A stretch of 6,680 bases of DNA, from the NCBI GenBank assembly GCA_900767075.1, contig CAAFXX010000393.1, positions 1 to 6,680 on the forward strand, in the 5' to 3' direction. Both the position numbers and the translations under genes were made by a program. The stretch comes from Bacteroidales bacterium (GTDB lineage Bacteria; Bacteroidota; Bacteroidia; Bacteroidales; Muribaculaceae). Below, piece by piece: positions 1 through 5,809 of this stretch. The first letter of the stretch is position 1. Each line of letters begins with the position of its first letter. Below the pieces are notes generated by a model. That model saw nothing but the letters and a program-made list of their open reading frames with translations. It had not been told where the DNA came from and searched no databases.

Positions 1-65
1 CATGACTCCCTCGTCACAGACGAAAATCTGCCCGACGGCTGACAGCCCTGTCGTTAACATTTATT
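1..65. other. Contig-start segment of unresolved origin
   Basis: These 65 bases do not encode the missing N-terminus of the RhuM-like protein that follows, in any forward frame. On the plus strand the first frame reads HDSLVTDENLPDG and stops at 40-42, so it could be the tail of an upstream gene. On the minus strand an ATG at 60-58 opens a frame to the window edge (MLTTGLSAVGQIFVCDEGVM), so it could equally be the start of a divergent gene. A small hairpin (GGCT-GAC-AGCC, 37-47, with flanking CGAC/GTCG) overlaps the plus-strand stop. It may be a weak terminator, since T-rich bases follow. None of these readings is secure. Confidence 0.3.
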
Positions 66-773
66 TTGAAACAAGCTCTTAAGGAGAAAGAACTTGTAGA
101 GGAAAGCAATGTGCATTTTTTGCACATTGCAAATTCAGATAAACCAATTAAACTGTATAGTCTCGATGTTATTATTTCAGTAGGTTATAGGGTTAAATCG
201 GTACGAGGTACACAGTTTAGACAGTGGGCTAATAACGTATTGAAAGAATATCTGTTACGTGGTTACAGCGTCAATCAGCGGTTACTGCACATGGAGAATC
301 GTATTGACCATCGCCTTTCGGAACATGACCAACAGATAAGAGAGCTTTCAGGTAAAGTTGACTTCTTCCTTAAAACATCGTTGCCGCCACGCGAGGGCGT
401 TCTTTTCGACGGTCAGATATTCGATGCATACGTTTTTGTCTGCGACATCATAAGGCGCGCCCATAAACGCATCATTTTGATTGACAATTATATTGACGAG
501 ACAGTCCTGACATTGCTGAATAAGCGTAACAGAGGCGTACTCGCCACAATATATACTAAGAGAATTGATGACAACCTGCGTCTTGACATAGAACGACACA
601 ACGACCAATATGCACCCGTTAATGTGCGCACAGCTCCTAATATCCATGACCGGTTTCTGATTATTGATGACACGCTTTATCACATCGGCGCATCCATAAA
701 AGACCTTGGCAAGAAACTTTTTGCATTCTCTCAAATGGAAACTTCTCCCGACTACATCCTCGCTAATATTTGA
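66..773 (+). pseudogene. RhuM-like / PLD-like DNA-binding-type protein, N-terminally truncated
   Basis: The 235 codons match the RhuM family (first described as a virulence-associated protein in Salmonella; biochemical role unknown). The core runs KEKELVEES (6-14), then YSLDVIISVGYRVKSVRGTQFRQWANNVLKEYLL (31-64). After a helical linker (about 70-105) comes a C-terminal domain found in Bacteroidetes RhuM/ORF6N proteins (about 112-225). It carries a degenerate phospholipase-D-like motif, HDRFLIIDD (194-202), in place of HxKxxxxD, then HIGASIKDLGKK. The family normally begins with about 50-60 more residues, including the DNA-binding-like N-terminal part. Here homology starts about residue 3, and the only start is a TTG at 66 with an unrelated upstream frame. 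I therefore read it as a broken gene, although contig-end chimerism at 1-65 could also produce this. The stop overlaps the next fragment by four bases in another frame. Confidence 0.72.
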
Positions 774-976
774 TATCACAAATTGTGACATCAAGTTCAA
801 GATCACAAAATGTGACCTTGAACTTTGAGAGAGGAAAGAATATTAAGTATCTGCCTTATGCATTCACTGAAAATGGGGTTGCCATGCTAAGTGGCGTGCT
901 TCGATCCAAAACGGCTATAGAGGTAAATATTCGCATTATGAGGGCTTATAAGGGCAAAATTGGGAGGATATCATAA
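770..976 (+). pseudogene. ORF6N-domain gene remnant
   Basis: The 68 codons contain the diagnostic C-terminal half of the ORF6N domain (KilA-N-related, phage and Bacteroidetes regulators): KNIKYLPYAFTENG, then VAMLSGVLRSKTAIEVNIRIMRA (residues about 24-60). The N-terminal half of the domain is absent: a stop lies in frame at 764-766, and the only possible start is TTG at 770. After IMRA the expected continuation (FVAMR-type helix and downstream domain) is replaced by YKGKIGRIS and a stop. Both ends are thus lost and the piece is almost certainly non-functional. It lies against another truncated gene of the same broad superfamily, which suggests erosion of an older island beside the tRNA site. 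The segment 776-825 contains unusual dyads, reported separately. Confidence 0.7.
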
Positions 977-980
977 AAGG

Positions 981-1013
981 AAAGAACTCGCTGAATTTCA
1001 GCGAGTTCTTTTT
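981..1013. terminator. Strong bidirectional intrinsic terminator
   Basis: AAAGAACTCGCTGAA (981-995) is perfectly complementary to 997-1011. This gives a stem of at least 12 bp with a short A/T loop. On the plus strand it ends in TTTTT (1009-1013). On the minus strand the stem is followed by TTTCCTTTTA, so it can also stop transcription coming from the right. It sits five bases beyond the tRNA-Ser 3' end at 1019-1036 (minus strand) and was probably that tRNA's own terminator before integration. Confidence 0.85.
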
Positions 1014-1018
1014 GAAGG

Positions 1019-1036
1019 TGGCGGAGAGAGAGGGAT
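1019..1036 (-). other. Attachment-site half: 3' end of a tRNA-Ser gene
   Basis: Read on the minus strand, these 18 bases are ATCCCTCTCTCTCCGCCA. That is the last T-stem bases, acceptor strand TCTCTCC, discriminator G and encoded CCA of a bacterial tRNA-Ser with acceptor GGAGAGA. Beyond 1036 the sequence departs from the tRNA T-loop (TTCGAA expected, ATGAA seen), and no tRNA body follows. This is the classic scar of site-specific integration into a tRNA 3' end: chromosome to the left, element to the right, integrase gene starting 190 bases away. The intact tRNA should be rebuilt at the other end of the element, outside this window. Confidence 0.75.
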
Positions 1037-1146
1037 ATGAAACTATTGTAAATTTAATAATCATGCAAGTGGCAATTATAAATATAATATCTTAATAATT
1101 AGCAGTATATGTGGATTTGGCGCAAAATAAAATATCTTTGAATTTC

Positions 1147-1178
1147 CTTGATTAACTCAATTTTTGTATGTAATTTTG
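1147..1178 (+). promoter_or_regulatory. Integrase promoter (Bacteroidetes type)
   Basis: CTTG at 1147-1150 (-33) and TAATTTTG at 1171-1178 (-7, a perfect TAnnTTTG) are separated by 20 bases. This predicts a transcript start near 1184, about 40 bases before the integrase ATG. The -7 box lies inside the second copy of the 12-base repeat at 1171-1182, so any protein bound to the repeats would cover the promoter. Confidence 0.65.
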
Positions 1179-1218
1179 TATGTGAAAAAACATAGTATTA
1201 CCGGCTCATACAAAAATT
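1159..1218. repeat. Three 12-base repeats in the integrase leader
   Basis: AATTTTTGTATG (1159-1170) is followed directly by TAATTTTGTATG (1171-1182). An exact inverted copy of the first, CATACAAAAATT, lies at 1207-1218, eight bases before the integrase start. The copies surround the -7 box and predicted transcript start. They could be arm-type sites for the integrase or its excision factor, an autoregulatory operator, or a hairpin in the leader mRNA. Confidence 0.6.
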
Positions 1219-1225
1219 CTCTCTC

Positions 1226-2767
1226 ATGGATAAGTACAAGCATCGCGTCAGCTTCCGATTGGAGAAGCGCAAGGATAAAAACGGCAATCTTCCCGAAGAG
1301 TTGCCCATCAACGCCGACATAACATTTGGCGGTAAACGTATATGGTATTATTCCGGATACCGTATCGCCCTCGCAAAGTGGGATGAGAAAGTCCAAAGGG
1401 TGAAGCGAAATAATTTCAATTCCGACGATGTTTCGGCGGCGGATATTAACCAGCGTCTTGTGAAGATTGCATCTGCAGTTGATGATGCTTTCGCGCAGCT
1501 TGAACTACGGGATGAAGAAGTTACACCCTCAACCGTCCGTGATGAGCTTAAGCGATTGCTCAATGAAGAGAAATCCACGAGGCTGACGGTTGCCCAAGTC
1601 TATCAACTTCTGATTAATGAAAGGGAAAACGAACTTAAGACGTCTCCGGCTACAGCTCTGTGGACGAAAGGGACACTGACTAAGCACAAAACGATGCTTC
1701 GGCATCTAAGCGAGTTTAAGGCAACTCTGTATTTTGAGGATATCAACGATGATTTGCTCGCACGGTTTGAATTGTTTCTGATTAACAAGGGGCTATCAAA
1801 CAATTATTGCTATAAGTCCATGAAGGATATCAAAACATTCTTTAATTGGGCGACAAAGAGAGGCTATAATAAGAATATGGCATATCAGTCATATTCACAG
1901 AGATTCCGCGATGAGACTAAATCGGACAGCACAATCAACTTGTATGCTCTGACCGAAGAAGAACTTGCAGCAATTCAGACCTTCCCGACTTCACGCGCAG
2001 CCATTGACAGAGTGAGAGATATCTTTGTATTTGCATGTTATACAGGTCTTCGGTTTTCGGATGTTATGTCGCTAAGGTGGTCGAATATCAATGGAGATAT
2101 ACTCGATGTAGTAGCCCAAAAGACTAATCATCGCCAAAGATTTGCTTTGGCAAATGAAGCCTTGCGAATACTTGCCAAATATCCAAAAGCTCCTGATGAA
2201 GATGATCCGCGTATCTTCCCAACCATATCCAATCAGAAATACAATGCTCATTTGAAAGAGGTTGGCAAACTTGCCGGCATGACAGGAGACTGGATTACCG
2301 AGAAACAGAGCGGACGCACTAAGACGCGAGAAGTGCGTCCAAAGTATGAACTATTGACATCTCATGTGGCACGGCGCACATTTGTGACGATGTGTCTGCG
2401 CAGAGGCATGTCGCCGGAGGATATTCGTGCCGTCACCGGTCATACCACCGCCGATATGATGATGAAGTATGTGAAATTCGACGATGAAAGCAAGCGTGAG
2501 AAGATGAGTATCCTCAACGAGAACGCCCAATCAGGAGTTGAGACCGTCTTCGATCACGCCATAACTGATGACGAGCGTATTCGACTCGGTCTGCCTACCC
2601 GTGACGCATACTTTGAAATCTTCGAAGGTGATACAGCCTCTGTCAACGCCCACCTCGCTGTCCTTGCTCACATACGAGGGAACCTCGATGCCCGCGCCGA
2701 GTACATCAAACGCCTCCCCGCCGACAAACTAAACGAAGTCCTCGGAATCATAATGAAAGGAATATGA
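1226..2767 (+). CDS. Site-specific tyrosine recombinase (integrase)
   Basis: This 513-residue tyrosine recombinase probably integrates and excises the element at the tRNA-Ser 3' end. The N-terminal region (about 1-115) fits the arm-type DNA-binding domain of Bacteroidetes integrases. A SAM-like core-binding domain follows (about 120-220), including LTKHKTMLRHL and YKSMKDIKTFFNWA. The catalytic domain (about 240-435) has a complete set of active-site residues: Arg276 in TGLRFSD, Lys299 in AQKTNHRQ, His380 and Arg383 in SHVARRTF, His406 in TGHTT, and nucleophile Tyr415 in MMKYVKF. A C-terminal extension of about 75 residues (440-513, charged and helical) goes beyond the usual end of the fold. 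The ATG at 1226 fits the promoter at 1147-1178 and places the first residues at a normal N-terminus. Its base composition is more G+C-rich than the cargo that follows. Confidence 0.93.
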   Translation: MDKYKHRVSFRLEKRKDKNGNLPEELPINADITFGGKRIWYYSGYRIALAKWDEKVQRVKRNNFNSDDVSAADINQRLVKIASAVDDAFAQLELRDEEVTPSTVRDELKRLLNEEKSTRLTVAQVYQLLINERENELKTSPATALWTKGTLTKHKTMLRHLSEFKATLYFEDINDDLLARFELFLINKGLSNNYCYKSMKDIKTFFNWATKRGYNKNMAYQSYSQRFRDETKSDSTINLYALTEEELAAIQTFPTSRAAIDRVRDIFVFACYTGLRFSDVMSLRWSNINGDILDVVAQKTNHRQRFALANEALRILAKYPKAPDEDDPRIFPTISNQKYNAHLKEVGKLAGMTGDWITEKQSGRTKTREVRPKYELLTSHVARRTFVTMCLRRGMSPEDIRAVTGHTTADMMMKYVKFDDESKREKMSILNENAQSGVETVFDHAITDDERIRLGLPTRDAYFEIFEGDTASVNAHLAVLAHIRGNLDARAEYIKRLPADKLNEVLGIIMKGI

Positions 2768-2840
2768 TTTATGCAGTGAAAATCTCAATCTCAACATGAA
2801 GATTTCCATAAAGTTACCCTATAAGTAAGCGTTGGGAAAT

Positions 2841-2885
2841 ATTGAGATGTCAAATGTTTTAATTAACTTTGCAATTAAAGTTAAT
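2841..2885 (+). promoter_or_regulatory. Promoter with operator-like dyad before the 488-aa gene
   Basis: ATTG (2841-2844), 19 bases, then TAACTTTG (2864-2871) is a near-ideal Bacteroidetes promoter, with a start expected near 2878. A 9-bp perfect inverted repeat, ATTAACTTT (2862-2870) and AAAGTTAAT (2877-2885) with a 6-base spacer, covers the -7 box and the start point. That is the geometry of a repressor operator. The promoter argues that translation begins at the ATG at 2895, not at the in-frame TTG (2832) or ATG (2847), which lie upstream of the start point. Confidence 0.6.
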
Positions 2886-2894
2886 AATCTCTAT

Positions 2895-4361
2895 ATGGCA
2901 GACTCGAAAGTTAAAAAAGAAGTTGGCGTAAATTTTGATTATATTTTAGCTCTTAAATCAGATAACGGCATTTTGTCAGTTGAAAAGATTGACATTGCAC
3001 GTCATTATGGATGGGTAGATGAAATGATTGAAATGTATGAAGCCGGAAGTTATGACGCTTCCGACATGTATCATCGCGCACAATATTTAATTCAGAATAA
3101 TGGTAACACCTACCCATTCTGCCTCGGACATGAATATTATGAATCATATATAGATGAAGTCGCATTTCCTGTATTAGATACATGTCAGTACAGAAAAGAA
3201 ATCAATGAACGCTTAAATCATATAAAGAACTGTTTTCAAAAAGGGTACATCGACTATGCCAATAGGTTAAAAAGTAAACTCGATGCATATATCAATAGAA
3301 CCAAAGAAGAATATCTTAAACGTATATTACCTTATATTTATTCATACGACTACAATGAAACCCTGCGTAATCATAATCTTAAGGAAAAATATACATTCTT
3401 TTCTTCAGAAAAACACGGAAGATTTACTTACGAGACAGTCGTAAACGAGGACCTTAAGATTTTAACAAGAACAAATTTTTGTTACGGAAGTTCTACTTAC
3501 TTTCATATTATTGTCAAATACAAAAATGTGGAATTATTACCTTTAAGCGAATGGGTGAAATATTACTATGCAGGGTATAATTCTATTATGCGATATACAC
3601 GCTCATATATTTGCATAAGAGATAGTTGGAAGTATGCAATGGATTTCCTGGAAGGTTTTGTAAATAAAGCAATCAAAAATCCAGATGAATTTGTGAAAAA
3701 AGATGTTATATATGAAGTAAATTCACTAATGGATGGATTAAACGAAATTTTTCATATGACTGATAGTGAATTTGAGAAGCGATTAGAAGTCAATCATATA
3801 GAAGAGGATGAAGACCGATACATCGGCATATCTTCAGCTCGTCACGCAAATGAAAGAGATCGAGAATATTATAAGATTAGAAAATCAGAAAGTGCCATGG
3901 TTTTTAAGATGGAAAAAATCAGCGGTGCCTTACATTTTCTTAATAATCTCAAAAGCATCTCCGAAATCATTCCAGAAGTAAATGAATCAATCAGTCGTAT
4001 CATTGAATTAAATAATTCAATATATCCTAGTATAATAGAAGCAATTCCTCCGATTAGTCTTGAAATTAAGGATTTAACATGTGAGTTGCACAAGGTTGAA
4101 CGTGAATATAATCAAAAGGAGAAACGTTTAGAATACTATAAAAATAGATTAGAAAACATTAAGAAAAAATCAAATGGGGCTGAATTTTGCCAAATAGAGC
4201 AGAGATTTAAGGAGAATAATCCACAATTTGAAATTCTGATAAACGAGACTGAGGAATTATGGCATGAACAAAACGAACTTTTGACACAGATCAGCGACCG
4301 TGAAGGAATTAAGAAACGCTTATTATCATATAAAGAACTGATTGAAAAAGTTAAAAATTGA
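2895..4361 (+). CDS. Unknown 488-aa protein with C-terminal coiled coils
   Basis: I do not recognise this family. The protein starts MADSKVKKEVGVNFDYILAL. It has no signal peptide or membrane segment and is rich in Tyr, Lys, Glu and Asn, so it is probably cytoplasmic. Residues about 70-160 hold aromatic/acidic segments (NTYPFCLGHEYYESYIDEVAFP) and a basic helix. About 160-280 looks like a mixed globular region (RFTYETVVNEDLKILTRTNF, then YYAGYNSIMRYTRSYICIRDSW). About 270-400 appears helical. The end has two heptad-like stretches, about 389-425 and 445-487, typical of coiled coils and oligomerization. No nuclease, ATPase or methylase motif is visible. The start at 2895 was chosen because the promoter overlaps the upstream in-frame codons; the longer 504- or 509-aa readings are possible. 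It stands alone between the integrase and two convergent genes, and its A+T-rich composition differs from the integrase. Confidence 0.8.
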   Translation: MADSKVKKEVGVNFDYILALKSDNGILSVEKIDIARHYGWVDEMIEMYEAGSYDASDMYHRAQYLIQNNGNTYPFCLGHEYYESYIDEVAFPVLDTCQYRKEINERLNHIKNCFQKGYIDYANRLKSKLDAYINRTKEEYLKRILPYIYSYDYNETLRNHNLKEKYTFFSSEKHGRFTYETVVNEDLKILTRTNFCYGSSTYFHIIVKYKNVELLPLSEWVKYYYAGYNSIMRYTRSYICIRDSWKYAMDFLEGFVNKAIKNPDEFVKKDVIYEVNSLMDGLNEIFHMTDSEFEKRLEVNHIEEDEDRYIGISSARHANERDREYYKIRKSESAMVFKMEKISGALHFLNNLKSISEIIPEVNESISRIIELNNSIYPSIIEAIPPISLEIKDLTCELHKVEREYNQKEKRLEYYKNRLENIKKKSNGAEFCQIEQRFKENNPQFEILINETEELWHEQNELLTQISDREGIKKRLLSYKELIEKVKN

Positions 4362-4429
4362 TACGGGAAACCAACTTTTGCTTTTGTAAATCAGACATAA
4401 ACAAAATAATGATGTAAGCTAATGCATAG

Positions 4430-4819
4430 TTAGTTAATGCCTTTATACTCAATTTTTAAATTGAAATAATCTTTGATTAAGACAACTTCGGCTGATTTAT
4501 TAATAATAGATGTAGGCGCAAAATAATTTGTACCATCCATTTCAATATAAAAATTAGTATCTTTAATTCTATAGAATCCTGAACTGATTTCGATTATAGT
4601 TATTTGATATTTCCCATCATTGATGCTACAAGGTACCAATAATTTATCTATTGTTTCAAGACTGCTCCCATAAGTAGTGATAGGTTTGCCGTAGCCATCT
4701 AAGGCTTTGCAATTCTTTGGGACATCCTTTGTTTCATAGATGGCTTTAATGGTCCAACTATCCGCATACGAAAGGTTAAATCCAATAGTTAAGAATAAAA
4801 ATAGCAAGATGTTTCTCAT
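4430..4819 (-). CDS. Exported protein of unknown function, second gene of an operon
   Basis: The 129 residues begin with a clear signal peptide: MRN, a hydrophobic core ILLFLFLTIGF, and a likely cleavage site after Tyr-Ala at 18-19 (SYA/DSW). The mature part, about 110 residues, is mostly predicted strand (YQITIIEISSGFYRI, EVVLIKDYFNLKIEY). It has two cysteines (37 and 64) that could form a disulfide in the periplasm. Its size and make-up fit a small beta-rich secreted protein, but I recognise no family. It begins six bases after the stop of the lipoprotein gene and has no promoter of its own, so the two are co-transcribed. It converges on the 488-aa gene across a 68-base gap with no clear terminator. 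Confidence 0.78.
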   Translation of the reverse strand: MRNILLFLFLTIGFNLSYADSWTIKAIYETKDVPKNCKALDGYGKPITTYGSSLETIDKLLVPCSINDGKYQITIIEISSGFYRIKDTNFYIEMDGTNYFAPTSIINKSAEVVLIKDYFNLKIEYKGIN

Positions 4820-4825
4820 TGTAGT

Positions 4826-5176
4826 TTATTTGTATCCATTAGGAAAAAAATGTCTATTGAATTTGTCTATAAGCTTGTCATCCATACAATGGTGGCAAAA
4901 CGTATTGCTATAACCATTTAATTTATAACAATTTCTTTGTACACCAACATTTATAGCATAGCAATTTAGAGTAGAATGATGAATATAGTGTTCAATCCCA
5001 CCTATGGAAATGGGGTCTGCATAAAAATTAGAGCCATCACCCTTGGGGACATACATATTCTTCTGACTAATTTCTGAAAGGATTTCGTCCTTAATCTCTT
5101 TTTTCATGTCCGAATTATGATTACCAGAACATGAAAGAAGAAGTATACTAGATAAAAACAATAAATACTTAACCAT
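4826..5176 (-). CDS. Small lipoprotein with an evenly spaced cysteine cluster
   Basis: The 116-residue precursor has a type II signal: MVKYLLFLSSILLLSC, with Cys16 in a standard lipobox (LLSC). Residues SGNHNSDMKKEIKD follow; these do not suggest a strong inner-membrane retention signal, and surface or outer-membrane location is open. The mature domain is small. It contains Cys72, Cys83, Cys94 and Cys97, the first three exactly 11 residues apart, plus several histidines (63, 66, 67, 95, 96) around CHHCMDDKL. This could be a metal site or two disulfides. It is not the haem motif CxxCH, since Met follows the second Cys. I recognise no family. It is the first gene of a two-gene operon with the exported protein, driven by the promoter at 5199-5229. 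Confidence 0.8.
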   Translation of the reverse strand: MVKYLLFLSSILLLSCSGNHNSDMKKEIKDEILSEISQKNMYVPKGDGSNFYADPISIGGIEHYIHHSTLNCYAINVGVQRNCYKLNGYSNTFCHHCMDDKLIDKFNRHFFPNGYK

Positions 5177-5198
5177 ATAAGTTCTTGTTATTTGATCG

Positions 5199-5229
5199 CA
5201 AAATGAGATATTATCATTGGAATGCCAAA
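5199..5229 (-). promoter_or_regulatory. Promoter of the lipoprotein operon
   Basis: On the minus strand TTTG (5229-5226), 19 bases, then TCATTTTG (5206-5199, one mismatch to TAnnTTTG) match the Bacteroidetes pattern. The start would be near 5192, about 16 bases before the ATG. The bases at and after -7 read TTTGCGATCAAA (5202-5191), close to the motif at the other cargo promoters. Confidence 0.6.
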
Positions 5230-5268
5230 GGAACTAAACATCAGTTATATTATGCAGTAAAATGGTGG

Positions 5269-5730
5269 TTATCTTTTTCTAAACTTATTTAATAAATTCT
5301 GAATTACTTCAGTGCGCTTGTAAATTACCACCAAAAGTACTATAGACAGTATTAAAAGAGATATCGTTGAGACACACCATACTGTATTATAGTTGGAGAG
5401 AATTTCATTATCATATTGCGTATCTTGCAATTCACTCTTGAGATTATCTATTTCATCCCGCAAAGATTCAATAGTTTCTGATTGAACACTAATTTGGTAT
5501 TCAAGTGCATCAAGCTGATATTGTGGCGAATTGTAATATGCTTGTTGTTTGTGAATACGACTTATATATTGTTCTAATGAGCCATTTGGATTATCGCAAA
5601 TCCAATTTTCGAAAGCTTTGCTTTGTGCAATATCATATGCTTCTTTTTGGACATTAGATGACACATTGGGATGTGTAGAAACCCAATGGTCATATGCAGA
5701 CATTGCTTTTATAAAACCTTGAACATTCAT
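5269..5730 (-). CDS. Single-pass membrane protein with coiled coil and a duplicated 27-residue motif
   Basis: The 153 residues form three parts. Residues 1-65 hold two copies of a short motif 27 residues apart: AYDHWVSTHPNVS (12-24) and AFENWICDNPNGS (39-51), sharing A, W, P, N, S and several conservative changes. Residues about 70-112 form an acidic coiled coil (LEYQISVQSETIESLRDEIDNL). Residues about 117-137 are a hydrophobic membrane segment (VSTISLLILSIVLLVVI), followed by a basic tail ending KFRKR. There is no N-terminal signal. The basic tail suggests the C-terminus is cytoplasmic, while the long unsignalled N-terminus also looks cytoplasmic, so topology is unclear; a tail-anchored protein is the simplest reading. 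No family recognised. It is transcribed divergently from the 71-aa membrane protein gene, from a shared 79-base region. Confidence 0.78.
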   Translation of the reverse strand: MNVQGFIKAMSAYDHWVSTHPNVSSNVQKEAYDIAQSKAFENWICDNPNGSLEQYISRIHKQQAYYNSPQYQLDALEYQISVQSETIESLRDEIDNLKSELQDTQYDNEILSNYNTVWCVSTISLLILSIVLLVVIYKRTEVIQNLLNKFRKR

Positions 5731-5746
5731 TGTTAATTCATCCTTA

Positions 5747-5792
5747 TTGCAAATTTACGTAAAAATCCCAAGATTATTATTTAAATTTGCAA
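5747..5792. promoter_or_regulatory. Divergent promoter region framed by an 11-bp inverted repeat
   Basis: TTGCAAATTTA (5747-5757) and its exact inverse TAAATTTGCAA (5782-5792) are 24 bases apart. Each arm contains a perfect -7 box, TAAATTTG: 5757-5750 on the minus strand for the 153-aa gene, and 5782-5789 on the plus strand for the 71-aa gene. No good -33 element lies at the usual distance from either box, so these promoters may be weak or need an activator. Confidence 0.55.
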
Positions 5793-5809
5793 TTAAATAT
5801 ACTATAACC

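Noticed and set aside
2..82. Short plus-strand ORF from ATG at 2 to TAA at 80-82
   Set aside because: It has 26 codons, no promoter or ribosome site in view, and overlaps the RhuM-like frame in another phase.
348..806. Minus-strand open frame of 152 codons
   Set aside because: It is antisense to a region with clear RhuM/PLD-like protein homology and shows no recognisable domain itself.
1218..1230. TCTCTCTC next to the integrase start as a second copy of the tRNA att core
   Set aside because: Only the simple TC-repeat matches; the flanking acceptor and CCA bases do not.
2832..2894. Upstream starts (TTG 2832, ATG 2847) for the 488-aa protein
   Set aside because: A good -33/-7 promoter and its dyad occupy this stretch, so these codons would lie upstream of the transcript start.
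4362..4429. Terminator between the convergent genes
   Set aside because: No stem of useful length followed by a T run was found on either strand; only short repeats of TAATGC are present.
5098..5176. Reading the lipoprotein as an ordinary secreted protein, or its CHHCM as a haem c site
   Set aside because: The LLLSC lipobox at residue 16 favours lipid attachment, and a haem c site needs CxxCH, whereas here the residue after the second Cys is Met.
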